Under the pieces are notes generated by a model that was not told the DNA's origin, did no database searches, and saw only the letters and a list, made by a program, of their open reading frames with translations. The translations under genes and the position numbers were made by a program. Source: Chimonanthus salicifolius (lineage: Eukaryota > Streptophyta > Magnoliopsida > Laurales > Calycanthaceae). From it: 64,000 bases of DNA. Shown in pieces: positions 1 to 12,600 of this stretch. Location: positions 744,001 through 808,000 of the forward strand of contig CM023542.1 of the NCBI GenBank assembly GCA_013350335.1. Reading direction: 5' to 3'. Every line of letters starts with the position of its first letter. Positions within the stretch are counted from its first letter, which is position 1.

Positions 1-689
1 ACCTATTTACTATTTCTCATTAAACTCAATTTAGTAAGATACATTGAACAACTTCTTGAAATCTTCTTTTGCTGATTGTGTTTTGTGATTTTTAATCAGG
101 ATACTTCTTTTATGTTGACTTGGTGCAAGTTTGGGATATGAGACCATATATGGTCTAGGAAAGTAGACTACTTTTTGGATCTTAGCATCTATGTGAAGTG
201 CTCTTTTCAATATAGGATTTGCATAATCATTTGATTTTAAACTGGTTTCTTTCTTGTGAATTACGAAGTTACCTTTCAAAAAAAAGGATTATTTTTTCTT
301 TCCAAGGGAAATGAAACCCAAACTTTGGTGGTTGACAACAGCTGTTGTTGCAGGCGATGGTGACAGATGAAGAGGAATGTTTTTTTATTTTTGTCAAGAA
401 ATGGATGCTACTACATGATGTGAAGAAGAGCAATGCTTGTTTGTCCTTTTTTTTTCCTTCTCTTTTTCTTCTTTCATTTTTTTTTTTTTTCGAGTTTCAC
501 TTTGCTTGTTTTACTTTCAGCTTTTGCATAATGATTGATCTGTTTCATCTTGGTCTTGTGTGGTTGCATATGTTGTATATTGATAAGAGCAGTTTTCGTG
601 ATAATACAACATTAACTTTTGTATTTTATTTATGTCAAAAGATGGTGTTACTGTGACATGCTAATTAAAAACATTGAATTTTATTTTAG
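1..689. other. Upstream intron sequence of the activase-like gene, no exon seen
   Basis: The exon expected before the Walker A exon (ending in an LILG-type segment) is not present here, so this stretch is taken as intron. It has T-rich runs at 440-490. A minus-strand open stretch of about 82 codons (31-279) shows no recognisable family. Confidence 0.5.
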
Positions 690-3600
690 GTATTTGGGGA
701 GGAAAAGGTCAAGGCAAATCATTCCAGACTGAGCTTATTTTTCAGGCTATGGGAATTGAACCAATCATTATGTCTGCTGGGGAACTGGAATCAGAGAGAG
801 CAGGTATAATAGAACGTCTGGGATTTTCCTGAATGTATGCCTAGATTCTTGTAGCAATGCCATTTGAAGTTGGTGGGAAATCTCTCAATTGTCATTTAGT
901 TGTTTATATTGTGAAATGTTGTACTTATTGGCTATTTGATGGGGATTTTTGTGTTCCTATACCAACACCATTGTCCTTTAGATGTCATTGCTATCTTTCA
1001 TAAACATTGAATAGCAAGGAGAAAAGAAAGTAATGGAGGAAAAAGGAAGAATTGAGAGAGAGTATTTTTTTGCGTATTTTTATTCCTTGTATTTTCAACA
1101 AAGAGGACACATTTATATATAGAGTACCTGCAGCTAATTAAGGCGACGGAAAAGAAAAGGACAATTTACAATGCATGACAACCAAAAATCAACTATAAAA
1201 CACACTTTTAAATTGTGAATTGTGAAAAATACTCCATATCTATACACTCTCCCTCAAGTTGGTGCAAAGATATCGATTAAGCCTAGCTTGCTCAAGACGT
1301 CATGAAATTGTGACTGAGATATGACCTTGGTGAAAATATCAACAAGTTGATCTTTGGTTTGTAAATAAGGAGTGAGAATATGACAAAAAAAATGTGATGA
1401 CAAAGTGACAATCAACTTCAATATGCTTTTTGCGCTCATGGAACACAAGGTTGGATGCAATGTTGATTGCGACTTGATTATTGCTGAACATCAATAATGA
1501 TCCAGAGGAGGCAATATCCAACTCGGCTTGCTGGAGCTATAGTCATTTACATGCAGTATTGGCCATGGTACAATATTTAGCCTTTTCACTAGAATGGGCA
1601 ACAACAGTTTTTTTCTCGATATGCCAAGAGACTAGATGAGATCCTAAGAAAATGAAATAGCTGGTGGTTGAGAGACGGTCGTAAAAACCAACCCAATCAT
1701 CATCTGAGTAACCTTGAATGAGCATTTGAGACTAATGTTTATAGATCAAGCCTCATCCAAGGTGAACTTTATGATAGCAAAGGATAAGAAAAATAGCTTG
1801 AAGATGGGCATCACGTGGGGCAGACATAAATTGATTAACCACTCCAGTAGCATAGGATGAATCTAGTCGAGTGATGGTTAGATAAATAAGTTTGTCCACT
1901 AGTTTCTGATAAAATGTGGAGTCATATAGGGGGGGTCCCATTTGAAGTAGAAATTTTAGTATTGACATCAAGAGGAGTGTCTGCTTGCTTGCATTCCTGA
2001 ATATCCTGCATCCTATAAGAGATCAAAGGCATATTTTCTTTGAGAGAGAAAAAGGCCCTTTAAAGGAACGTCTTTGATATCGAAAGAGTGCCGTAAATAG
2101 TCTCTTAATGCATTAATAGATAGAGCATTATTCCCAGTAAGCACAATATTATCAACATAAACAACTAAAAGCTCACAATAGAGTTGACACAATAGACAAA
2201 CACTAAGTGATTTGTTTGATAATGAGAAAAGCCATACTTCAACAAGGCATTTCTGAATTTATTGAACCATGCTCATGGAGATTGCTTGAGGCCATAGATA
2301 GCTTTTTTGAGTTTGCAAACCAACCCTTGTTCCCCCATGTTTCACAAACCCAGGAGGAGGAAACATGTAGATCTCTTCTTTTAAGTCACCATGAAGGAAG
2401 GCATTCTTGATGTTTAATTGATGAAGAGGCCAGTGATGCGTGGTAGCGATGGATATCAAGATCCAAATAGATGGGATTTTAGCCATAGGAAATAAAATCT
2501 CTTGATAATTAAGCCCATACATTTGCGTAAAGCCATTTCCAACCAATGTAGTTTTATATTGGGCAATCAAATTATCAGGATTATCCTTTAGTGTAAAAAC
2601 TCATGTGCAACTAACAATAGTTTTTTTTGGAGGAAGAGAAACCATTTCCCATGTATGATTTTTTTCAAGTGTTTCCAATTCTTCTTCCATTGCAACTTTG
2701 TAGGAGGGATCCCAAAGAGCCGTATCAATCCTTTTAGGAATATGAGTGTTGTTAAGAGGGCAATAGGAAGTTTACGCTTAGTGGGAGAGGGATTTGAGTC
2801 ACTAGCAGACAGTTGAGTAGCATCATGTGGAGTCATGGACTTATTCTTTCTTCGTTGATAGACAAGAAGAGGCTTCGATTTTTCAGGAGTTGCAACATCT
2901 TATGTGATGTTCATGGAGACATGTTTTACCATTAGCCAGATCAAGACACTTATACCCTTTATGAAATGGAGAGTATCCGTAAAATAGATATTTCACAGAA
3001 CACTTGAAAAGTTTATCACTAGAAAACAAATGGACAAAACAAACACATCCAAAGACGTGTAAAAGAATGGTGGAAACATGTTTGTGCATGGACACAATAT
3101 CAATTGGAGCTTTGTTATGAAACAAACGTGAGGGCATGCGATTAATTAGATAGCATGAAGTTAAAATAGCTTTTGGCCAATGCGACTTAGGTATATGCAT
3201 AGTAAATAGCAGGGAATGGGTTACCTCAAGAAGGTGATTGTTGACCCCAAGGTTTCAAACCAAGGATAAAAGAGTAATTTTGATGACAACAAAACATTGT
3301 CTTAAAGTATTTAATGTTTCATTGGAGTTATGTATAAGACAGGTATCGATTGAACTCCAATGCAAAGGATAATATATGCATAATCGCAAGCCCCTTGAAG
3401 AAGATGTTCTGAGTCAAGCACAAAAGATTAAGGTTGAAGATCATATGACTCATGGACAACGTTGAAGATCACAACCTGCAAACAACGAGCTATATATTGA
3501 AGATCAAATGAGGTTGATGAACATGAAGACTCTGACTTGGAATCATTGAAGAAATGAAGACATGAAGACCAAGTCACTTAGAGTTGGGCCTTGAGTGTTA

Positions 3601-6600
3601 GGACTTTTGTAAAGTTACTCATATCTTAAACACCTTGGCTCAAAAGAACTTAGTTGGACTCTAGGACCTTGCAACCACACTTGAACACATCACATTTGGT
3701 TCTTAGCAACTTGGCCTTTGTTCTAAATCATTGAACACTACATTGAACAGTGTAAGACCACAACTTGACCTTAGTTCTAAATCATTGAACATTACATAGA
3801 ACTGTTTTAAGTCCACAACTTGGCCTCTGTTCTGAATCATTGAACATTACATAGAACAGTGTAAGACCACAACATGGCTTCAGTTCTAAACCATTGAATA
3901 TTCTAGAACTGTGCAAGTCAACAACTGGGCCTTAGTCCAAAGAAATTGAATATTAAGAGGACTGTGTAAGATCACAAATTGATTGAGCTCATTGATTAGA
4001 AATTTGTATGTTTCTCAGACCATACCGTCGACAGGTAAACTTCTTACCTTCGGCTGGGAACCTTACTGAAAATATAGTTAATTCTCCGGTTGGACACCGT
4101 CGACTACCATATTGGTAACCGCCGACTGTCCATATTGACTATATAAATACTTTGGTCTCTGATAACATAGCGTCAACCGCCTTAATGGCAACTGTCGACT
4201 GTGCTGTATAACTGTAAATCTTTTCTAGTCTTTGATAGCTTATCGTCGACAGTTACTCTGTTAACCGTCGACTGTACAATTGACTGTAAATCAGTCTTGG
4301 TCTTTGATAGCCAACCAACGATTGCTACTCTGTTATCCGTCGTCTGTCGCCAAATTCAAAATGTTATATATCTGGACTATACCGTCGACTGTCTCCTTGG
4401 ACTGGAGACTGTCTGGCGGCAATGGTATTATCTTGGCGCATTTAATGCTCAATCCAATGGAATTAAAATGGGCATTTAATGCTTGTAACGGTAACACATT
4501 TGAAATATTTATATATTGCTGCATTAATGTAAGTCCACAAGAGGATTTGCCACAAGAGAGAGAGAGAGAGACCACTACCAAATAACAAAGGGAGACCCAC
4601 TTGCAAATCACTCCAACTGAAAAAGAAAAACCAAAACCTGCTTATCTTTTCTTTGAGCCATCTTTGTTCATCATAACGAGTAACTCTAGATTATTGTTGT
4701 TTATCATTGAGAGTTATTCATGTGCTTCAAATTGTATTTGATTTTTATTGAGAGTGGAACTTGTAAAAAGGGTCGGGGTACCCTTGTGAGATTTGTGGAA
4801 AGGTCATTCTCGATCGTAGAAAGAGAATTCCCAAGGTTAAACCCCTAATTTCCTTGGTTATGGTAATCAACTTCTATGGAGAACATCTGAGTCACTTAGC
4901 CCATTTAATTGCATTTGCCGAATCCCCTTCTATGACAAGTGGGCCTTGCCCATAAACTCTCCAGATAGTCAAAGCCCTCCTAATACTAAGTAGTTCAGCC
5001 TTATTTGAGTCTCTAATCCATCAACTCGTAATTTATGCAAAATCCTTTCATGTTTCATGATTGGTTGCGTGGCTTTGAAGATGGAAACATCTTGATATCC
5101 ATCATCCTGGCACGTCTAGGCAGATCTCTTCGGAATCTGACCAGGCCTGCATCACCATTCCTTAAACCCTTTTCTTCATATTGAATGGAGAACATTCCAA
5201 CCACTAGGCAAGAAGGGATGGTGTACATGTGCATTGGTTTCTAGAAAGCCAAACATTTTTGCATGCAATTTCTTTTAATTTCCCAATCACTTATTGATTC
5301 TTGCATTTCATGTTTTGATGTGAAGTCATGTGCCCCAAAGATTTGTAGAGTTCCTGACACTCAAGAAACTTTGCTACATGAAAAATGTTTTGATAATTTA
5401 TTGAGGAGAAAATTCTTATATATTCCAAGATGTAATAAGCCAAGCATGGGGCCCACATGACATGTTGCTTTTTTTATTTATAGTGATAGTGATAGGTCCC
5501 AAAAGTTGAATTTCTTTTTCTTTTTTAGTGATTTAACAGTGGCATGTTAGCATGGCTTACTACATCTTGGAGCACAAAAGTGTCTCTCTATCACGTAGGT
5601 CTTGTCCACCAATAAAGAGGATTTTCCTATTTGAGCTATTTATGATAGAATTATCCCTTATATCATCTGTTTGTTTACATCTTTTTTTCCTTTTTCAGGA
5701 GAACCTGGCAGGCTCATACGTGAACGGTATAGAACAGCTTCCCAAGTTGTCCAAAACCAAGTTAGAAGCCCTATTACTTTAACTATTAATTTATGTATGT
5801 CTTGAATGCTCTGTTATGTAATTTAGGTTTTGGCTTTTGCTTTCTTTGAAGCCTTGGCCTTTATTTCATATCTTTTCTAATACAAAATTAAAGGACTAGA
5901 ATGATAGCTTTTGGGTTTTAACATCCTTTGTCTTTTGCAAACTTATATAATAATTAGACAACCAAGGCCACATTTTCCATGGCCCTAAATTATTCAGAGA
6001 GCCTCAAGAGGTTCAATCAAGTTAAGGATTGGGGTTATGTAATTAAATTAAAGAGGATGAAGCTGTCAATAAATCTTATATGGTCCACGCATTGGTATAT
6101 ATCTGGATTATGGGGTCTCTATGCCAATTGGGGTCATTTATATTATTGGTACATTTCTTGGCTCATGGAATGCTAAGCTATGAATTTTTGTTATTTTTCT
6201 CTTGATTTTTTGCTAATTAAGGTGCCTAACCTCTGCAAATCCTTTTTTCTCGATCTCATTTTTGAAACACCAATAAGAAGAAGCATTCCTACCATAAACA
6301 ACATCTAAGGCTCTATGCTACAATGAGTAAGACTTTCTAACATACCTCCACAACCACTTACATAATAAAGCCTTTTTTTTTTAACGATAATAAAGGTGAA
6401 GTATATTACTCTAAGAATTGAATAGAATGTGGAAACCCCAAAGATCCCAAGAAAGAGTCTCATCGTCATCTTTGTCTATTCCCCATTTGGCTAGAAAGTC
6501 AGCGACTCCGTTTGCCGATCTCCTAACAAGTGAGAAGGAGAACTTTCTTTCGTCACACAAAGTACTAATCTCCCTCGCCACTGCCACTAGTTTCCAATGT

Positions 6601-9600
6601 CGTTGTTTCGATTCCCTTGCCCACTTGATTACGTTCACCGAATTCCCTTCAATTATTAACTTACCATGACCACAGTCCACCCACAAAGTCAGGGCTCTCC
6701 TAATGGCTAACAACTCAGCTTCATTAGAGTCTCTAACCCTTATAGATTCTGAAAAAACTAGCAAAGGGCGATCTATCAGAATCTCTCAAAACTCCACCTA
6801 TCTCCGCAGGCCTTGGTTTGCCCTGGGAGGCCCCATCTACGTTAAACGTAAACGCTCCATTATGCAGGGGCGCCCAAACTTCGAGTTTAATCCTTTATTT
6901 TTTTATGCGTTCTTGATAAGCACCCTTCCCAAGAAGTATAGAAATCCATTAAACTAAGGCCTTTAAATGCCGAATTGGTTGCCAACCAAGCACATAACTT
7001 GCATTTCAATGTTTGGAATATTTCATTTTCCTCTAATCTTTTGTTCTCGAAGATTCTCTGGTTCCTTCCTTTCTTTCCAAACTGACTAAAGGATGATTGA
7101 CGAGATGTTGTTCCATGCCAGCTTAAGTCCCACTTTGGAGATGACCCAACTTTCCACAATTGACGTAAAGGATCTATGGAGAACCCATGACACTCATCAA
7201 GGAGGCAAATCTATTCCAAAGATTTCTCACAATTAAACAAATTCCTAACAAATGGTTCGCTTCTTCTTCACAATTAAACTAAGGAAAGATCGTTGTTTGA
7301 CACACTAATTCCCCACCTATTAAGTTCTGCATTTGACAAGATGTGTTTTTGAAGGGCGCACCAAGTAAAAGCCTGAACTCTTGGCGGAGCTATTCTAGAC
7401 CATGTTGAAAGACTCGGGCATCTCTTATTGATAGACTCTTTGTTGTGCAAATTTTAAATTTATAACTCCCAAGTGCACGAATCATTTAAATAGTATAGCA
7501 TTAAGAATGCGAGGTCGATCCCACAAGGAAACAACAAAAAAAAATTGAAACGTTGTGATTTAATAAAAATCTAGATCTTTAGAAATAACCTAAATATGAA
7601 AATCAAGTTCTAATTTTTATAATATGAATTCCAATTAGTTGGATTCTAGTTTTAAGAAACTAATCTAAAAATTAGAGTATCATCATCTAAATTTAAAATC
7701 TAACCAATAAATCAAATTTAATTAAAGTAATGGTATGGATCTAGAATTTATAAATAATCTCAAATCAATTTAAGAGAACAAAATTAAAATGCAATTAAAT
7801 CAATCTCAGCCTAGTTCAAAAGAATTTGAGAGAATAAGAAAAGAATAAAAAATTTAATAAAAATAATAAAATATTCACATAATGTACAATGGAATTGAGA
7901 CAAGTATTTATGGAGGCATTTCATCCCATTTGATGATAAAATCACGGCTTAGACTATGAAATCTTCAAGAATTATCAAATACATATTCAAATTTGCCTTT
8001 TATCAAAACTCCAATTAAAAATATTATGGCTTCCATTAAATAAGAAATTCTCAATTCAAGCCTTAGGCTTGGGCATAAATTTATACTTGCCTTTCTAAAT
8101 CTAAAAGAAGTTGTTCTTAAAAAGAACCTTAGACTGGGAAGATCAAGTTCCACCGATCCTAAAAGGGGTTTTACTTTTCCTTGAAAATTCTCAAAATAAT
8201 TTCTAACATAACATTTATAAGAGAAATTAAAATAAAAATTCAAACTACATTACACGATATTTAATAATTGAAAAACCATACATCTAAAATAAGCTGCCTA
8301 TGAATTTTATTCAAATAAATCGGAATATGGAATTACAATGCTTTTGGAGTTTTGCATCAAAGACAGAAAACACAAGAACTTACAAATTAAATTCCAAAAT
8401 TCCTTTTTTCTCTAGTCTCTCTAGCCTCCAATCTTCAGTGCTCCTTCAATCCTTGCTCCAATTCCAATTTTACAATTCCTGAACCCCTTTATTTATAGTG
8501 CTTAAAAGAAACCGGATTACGCAAGGCTTGGAGAGAATTCCTCCATAATTCTCTCTCCAAAACTTTCTCCAAAATTCTCTCTTTTATTTATCCAAATTTA
8601 CTGTTTTTTCTAAGCCATGGTCGAATTTTGTAGATAAAGCACCAGGATTTTAGGGATTTTGGATTAATTTGGAAAGTAGGGTGCAAATCCCGTTTTTCTA
8701 CACATACACCAACTTGAAGCTCAATTTTGACCTTGTTAAAGTCCGAGTCACGAAATTTCATAAACTACAAAGTTATAGCCCTTGAAATCTTCTTTCCAAC
8801 ACAACAAGAGTTAATGCAATCGGACATTGGAGTGAAAAGTTATGGCCAAACACTGAAACTGTGTCAAAATATTCCTCCTTCCAAAATTCACTCTAGTCAA
8901 TCCAAATCCCATTTTTTTTTCCACAATCCTTCAAACGAAATTCACTGGTCCCACCTGGTCTTTTGGACTTGGATCCCATACTTGGACTTTTATCTGGCCC
9001 GGAATACTGGTAGACTTTGACTTATAGGCTTCAGACTCGAGCAGTGGGTCCATTTGTGTGTTTATAAATTTCTACTACCTTTATAATTTAACATAGTCTA
9101 AAAAATATTATTATAATTGAAACTCTCATATCCGGATCTGAATTATAATAATTTACAATAATTCCAAATCAAATTATGTGGTAAAAATTACAAAATTTCC
9201 AAAAATAGAACTATGGCCCACTTTTCTGCATTTTAATTCCTTTTTCTTGTATTCTCACAAATACATTTCAAAACTTGAAAACTCCATTAAACGCATCTAC
9301 TATATACAAATCAAAGGCTAACTAATCCAAAATTAAAGGGTAAAATAGTCATTTTCAGTGCTCAACACTCTTTTAGTGCCAATTCCACCCCCCTCTTTAC
9401 TGAATAAAAATCGGATGAGTCACTTGTCCAATTCTATTCATCTTCTATCCTCCAAAAGATAGGTACATGATACAACAGATAGGATCGGGTGCAAGAGGAA
9501 TGGGCGAAACCCAGTAAAACAGGAGTGCTTCGGCCAATGCTGGTCAAAGGGGTCCCACGGTGAACAAATACTAGAAAAAATAAATAACAAGGGACCATTC

Positions 9601-12600
9601 AGTTTGGGCAAGGCTGTGGAAACGGGAAGAGGGAGTTCTACTTTGATGGAATTGGAAACAGGGTTGTGTTTGGTTAGAATCAGGGAAAAGGAGAAGGCAC
9701 CTGTGCAAAAGGGGGTGGCGATCAAGAACGGGGAATAGAGCTTGGTGAGCAACATCTTCAGCCCGGAGTTGGAGAGGTGTTGCGAGCAGGAAAAGCCCGG
9801 AGCAGCACCTAGCGTGGGAGCAAGGTCACTGCCTAAGAGGCAGTGCTCGGGCGTTGGAGGAGTTGACACATGTGGTGGCAACCTATGCGCCACGGAGCAT
9901 CGGACGACAACAACGGAATGGGCAATGCCCGACGCGGCTAGAGGAGGGGGACCATTCGCAAGACAGAGGGTCTCAACCGAAACGGGGAAGAAGACTCCTG
10001 TGTATGGTCGAGCATTGTCGGCCAGTTGGGGAAAATCCCACAGTTAACAGGGAGAGAGAGGACTGAGGAAGGAGAAGGAACGAGATGAGAAAGAAAAACT
10101 CAATGTCTTTATTCAATAATCAGATCCCTTTACAACATCTATTTTGGAGATTTTATAACGATTGGTTGAACAAAATAAAAGAAGGAAAGAAACGCAAATG
10201 GAAAGCAAAGAAAAAAAATCAAATCATCAAATCGGCTAGTTGATCTCGTCGGCTGGTTTTGGGAAGGAAAGCTTCCTTCTCTGGGTTGGAAATGGGGAAG
10301 GGAAAGTTTCCCTTTTCAAGCTTCACACGTTGAACTTGAAAGAACCTTGCTGTGGGGGTGACTAGGTGATTGATTTCTTAGTCTTTTTAGAGACTTCCAA
10401 CATAGAACCCTCCCATGACTGATAGAAATCAATTATCTTGGACTCTGTGAAGTCTTTCCTTGATAAGAGCCAAGTGCACAATCTCCATTTGGCCTTTTGA
10501 AATAATTCCGTAGCCTTTGACTCCTTTGATTGAAAGATTCTTGCATTCCTCTCCTTCCAAATAGTCCAGAGGATCGTTCCGGGAATTGTATTCCAGGTCA
10601 TCTTCCTCCTGGAGTCAAGGTGTGAAATTGACCATGATTGCATAACCCTTTTGCATGTGTTGTTGAGTACCCACGATATTCTCATAAGATTAAAGAAAAT
10701 TTTCCACAATTGACCCACAACAGGGCACTCTAAAAAGAGATGATCTGCCCGTTCTTCTGTTTGGCTGAATAAGGGACACTGGAGGTCATCTTCCTAATTG
10801 AGTAAAGCCCTCCTTCTTAAAGCCATTCTGATAAGTGTCTTTGAACCCTGTGAACGTCCTGTCTACCTGAAAAGAGGGAGAAACAACAAGAACTGGAAGA
10901 GATAATCTCAATGAAAGTAGAAGATGATGAAGTGGGAGGAGTACCTGATAGCGGAGTCACCAAAGGAAGGCGAGGGGAAGTAGAGGGGAGAGTTGGCGAA
11001 GCTGACAACTTATAGAGGGGGCTTAGCTAATGCAATTGTATGGGCAAAAGGTAGGAAGAAAATGCATTGAATGTTCATTTTGATTGCCATGGACATTAGA
11101 AGCCTTAGTAGCTTAGGTATCATCTTTAAGCATTTCAAGAACTTGCAAATGGGGTGGTGAATTTTCTTGTAAGTTTAGAGTGGAGAGAGATAGTTGTTTT
11201 GTAATTTGTACATAGTGTTGATGGTCTTCAGTATAGTTCTCCTATGTTATTTTTTTTTTTCTAATTTCTGTTATACTGTATTTCTTTTGTTAATGACATT
11301 TCTGCCACTGTTTCCACAAAAAGTGTGCCTAGAAATAATAAAAATGCACCTAAACATTCACTTTGACTGCTTTGTCTACTGTTGATTATAAATCCACTTA
11401 GAGATCCAAATTAACTTAAAATTATTTTTATTTTCCCTTTATGATGAGTGAAAAACAATAAAGCTAAAAGAGTAATGCCTAATGTTTTGGTCGATGGAAT
11501 CCTTGCAGCTTGAAGCAATTCAATGGAGGATTATAAATGGTCATGAATGTTTCTTGAAATTGTCTTGGAGGATTCAATTCATTTTAGAAACATCCATGTA
11601 ATTTTCATTCAGCAGCCACTTGTCTTCTCTAAAAGTGTTTGTTGCATTAAAAGCAGTCAAATCTCATTAAAGGATTGGAGATCGCCCCAGGCAATTGGTC
11701 TATCAGTCACTTACAATTTGCGGATGATACACTACTGTTTTGTGAAGCGTCTAGTGAGGAACTTTTTGGGGTGAGAGCCGTCCTAAGATGCTTTGAACTG
11801 GTATCGGGGTTGAGAATAAATCTAGGGAAGAGTAGCATCATTGGATTGGGGGTTGAGGTGGAAGAGCTTGTAGGGTTGGCTAAGGAGATAGGGTGTGGTG
11901 TTGGTAAGATTCCATTTACGTATCTTGGTTTACTAGATGGCGGTAACCCTAGATCAAAAGTGTTTTGGGAACCGGTTCTAGAAAGGATTTTAAAAAAATT
12001 GAATGCTTGGAGTAAATTTTACCTGTCAACTGGGGGTAGATCGACTCTAATTAAATCATGCTTGGTGAATCTACCCACCTACTATCTCTCTTTATTCGAA
12101 ATACCTAAAGGAGTGGCTAAAAGGCTAGAGAAAATCCAAAGAGACTTCCTATGGGAGGGAAATGAAAACTTGAGAAAAATCCATCTAGCGAAATGGGAAG
12201 AGGTTAGAAACTTGAGGGAGAATGGTGGGTTGGGGATTTATAGTATTAGAGATAGAAATCATGCCCTTCTTAGTAAATGGTTGTGGAGATTTGCTTCAAA
12301 GAAAGAGGCCCTTTGGAGGAAGGTGTTAACTGCGAGATATGGTGTGGATGACCTTGGGGAGTGGAGATTGGGTAGTAGAACTGCTATAGATGGTTCATCA
12401 GTAGTGAAAGCCTTAATGAAGTGGGAATGGAGAAGGAAAGATAGGGGAAAGGTTTCTTAGGGGGATTATGCTACAGGTTGGCAATGGGTTGAGAGTATTG
12501 TTCTGGAAAGATATCTGGGTGGGGGAGAGTCCTTCAATGGTTTTGTTTTCCAGACTATTTAGGGTGGCTCTTAATCGGGAAGCTCTGGTCAGTGAGTATT

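Larger units (their letters stand above)
3239..4886 (+). mobile_element. Probable copia-type LTR (solo or orphan), repeat-rich
   Basis: A TGTTGACC start at 3239, a TTTTGATGACAACAAAACA stretch at 3277-3295, GTCGAC-containing repeats, a TATA element at 4140-4148 and an ending GAGAACA at 4886 resemble long LTRs of plant copia elements. No coding region of its own adjoins, and no matching 5-bp target duplication was found, so both ends are approximate. It interrupts the 5' side of the copia remnant at 1000-3230. Confidence 0.5.

Noticed and set aside
31..279. 82-codon minus-strand frame at the window start
   Set aside because: No recognisable domain and no supporting context. It may be a retroelement scrap but cannot be supported.
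345..656. 103-codon plus-strand frame upstream of the Walker A exon
   Set aside because: It is driven by a T-rich run giving a poly-Phe stretch. It shows no similarity to the activase segment expected before Walker A and lacks suitable splice phase.
9438..9893. 151-codon minus-strand frame
   Set aside because: It overlaps an equally long plus-strand coding-like stretch and has no domain. The length is explained by GC-rich composition.
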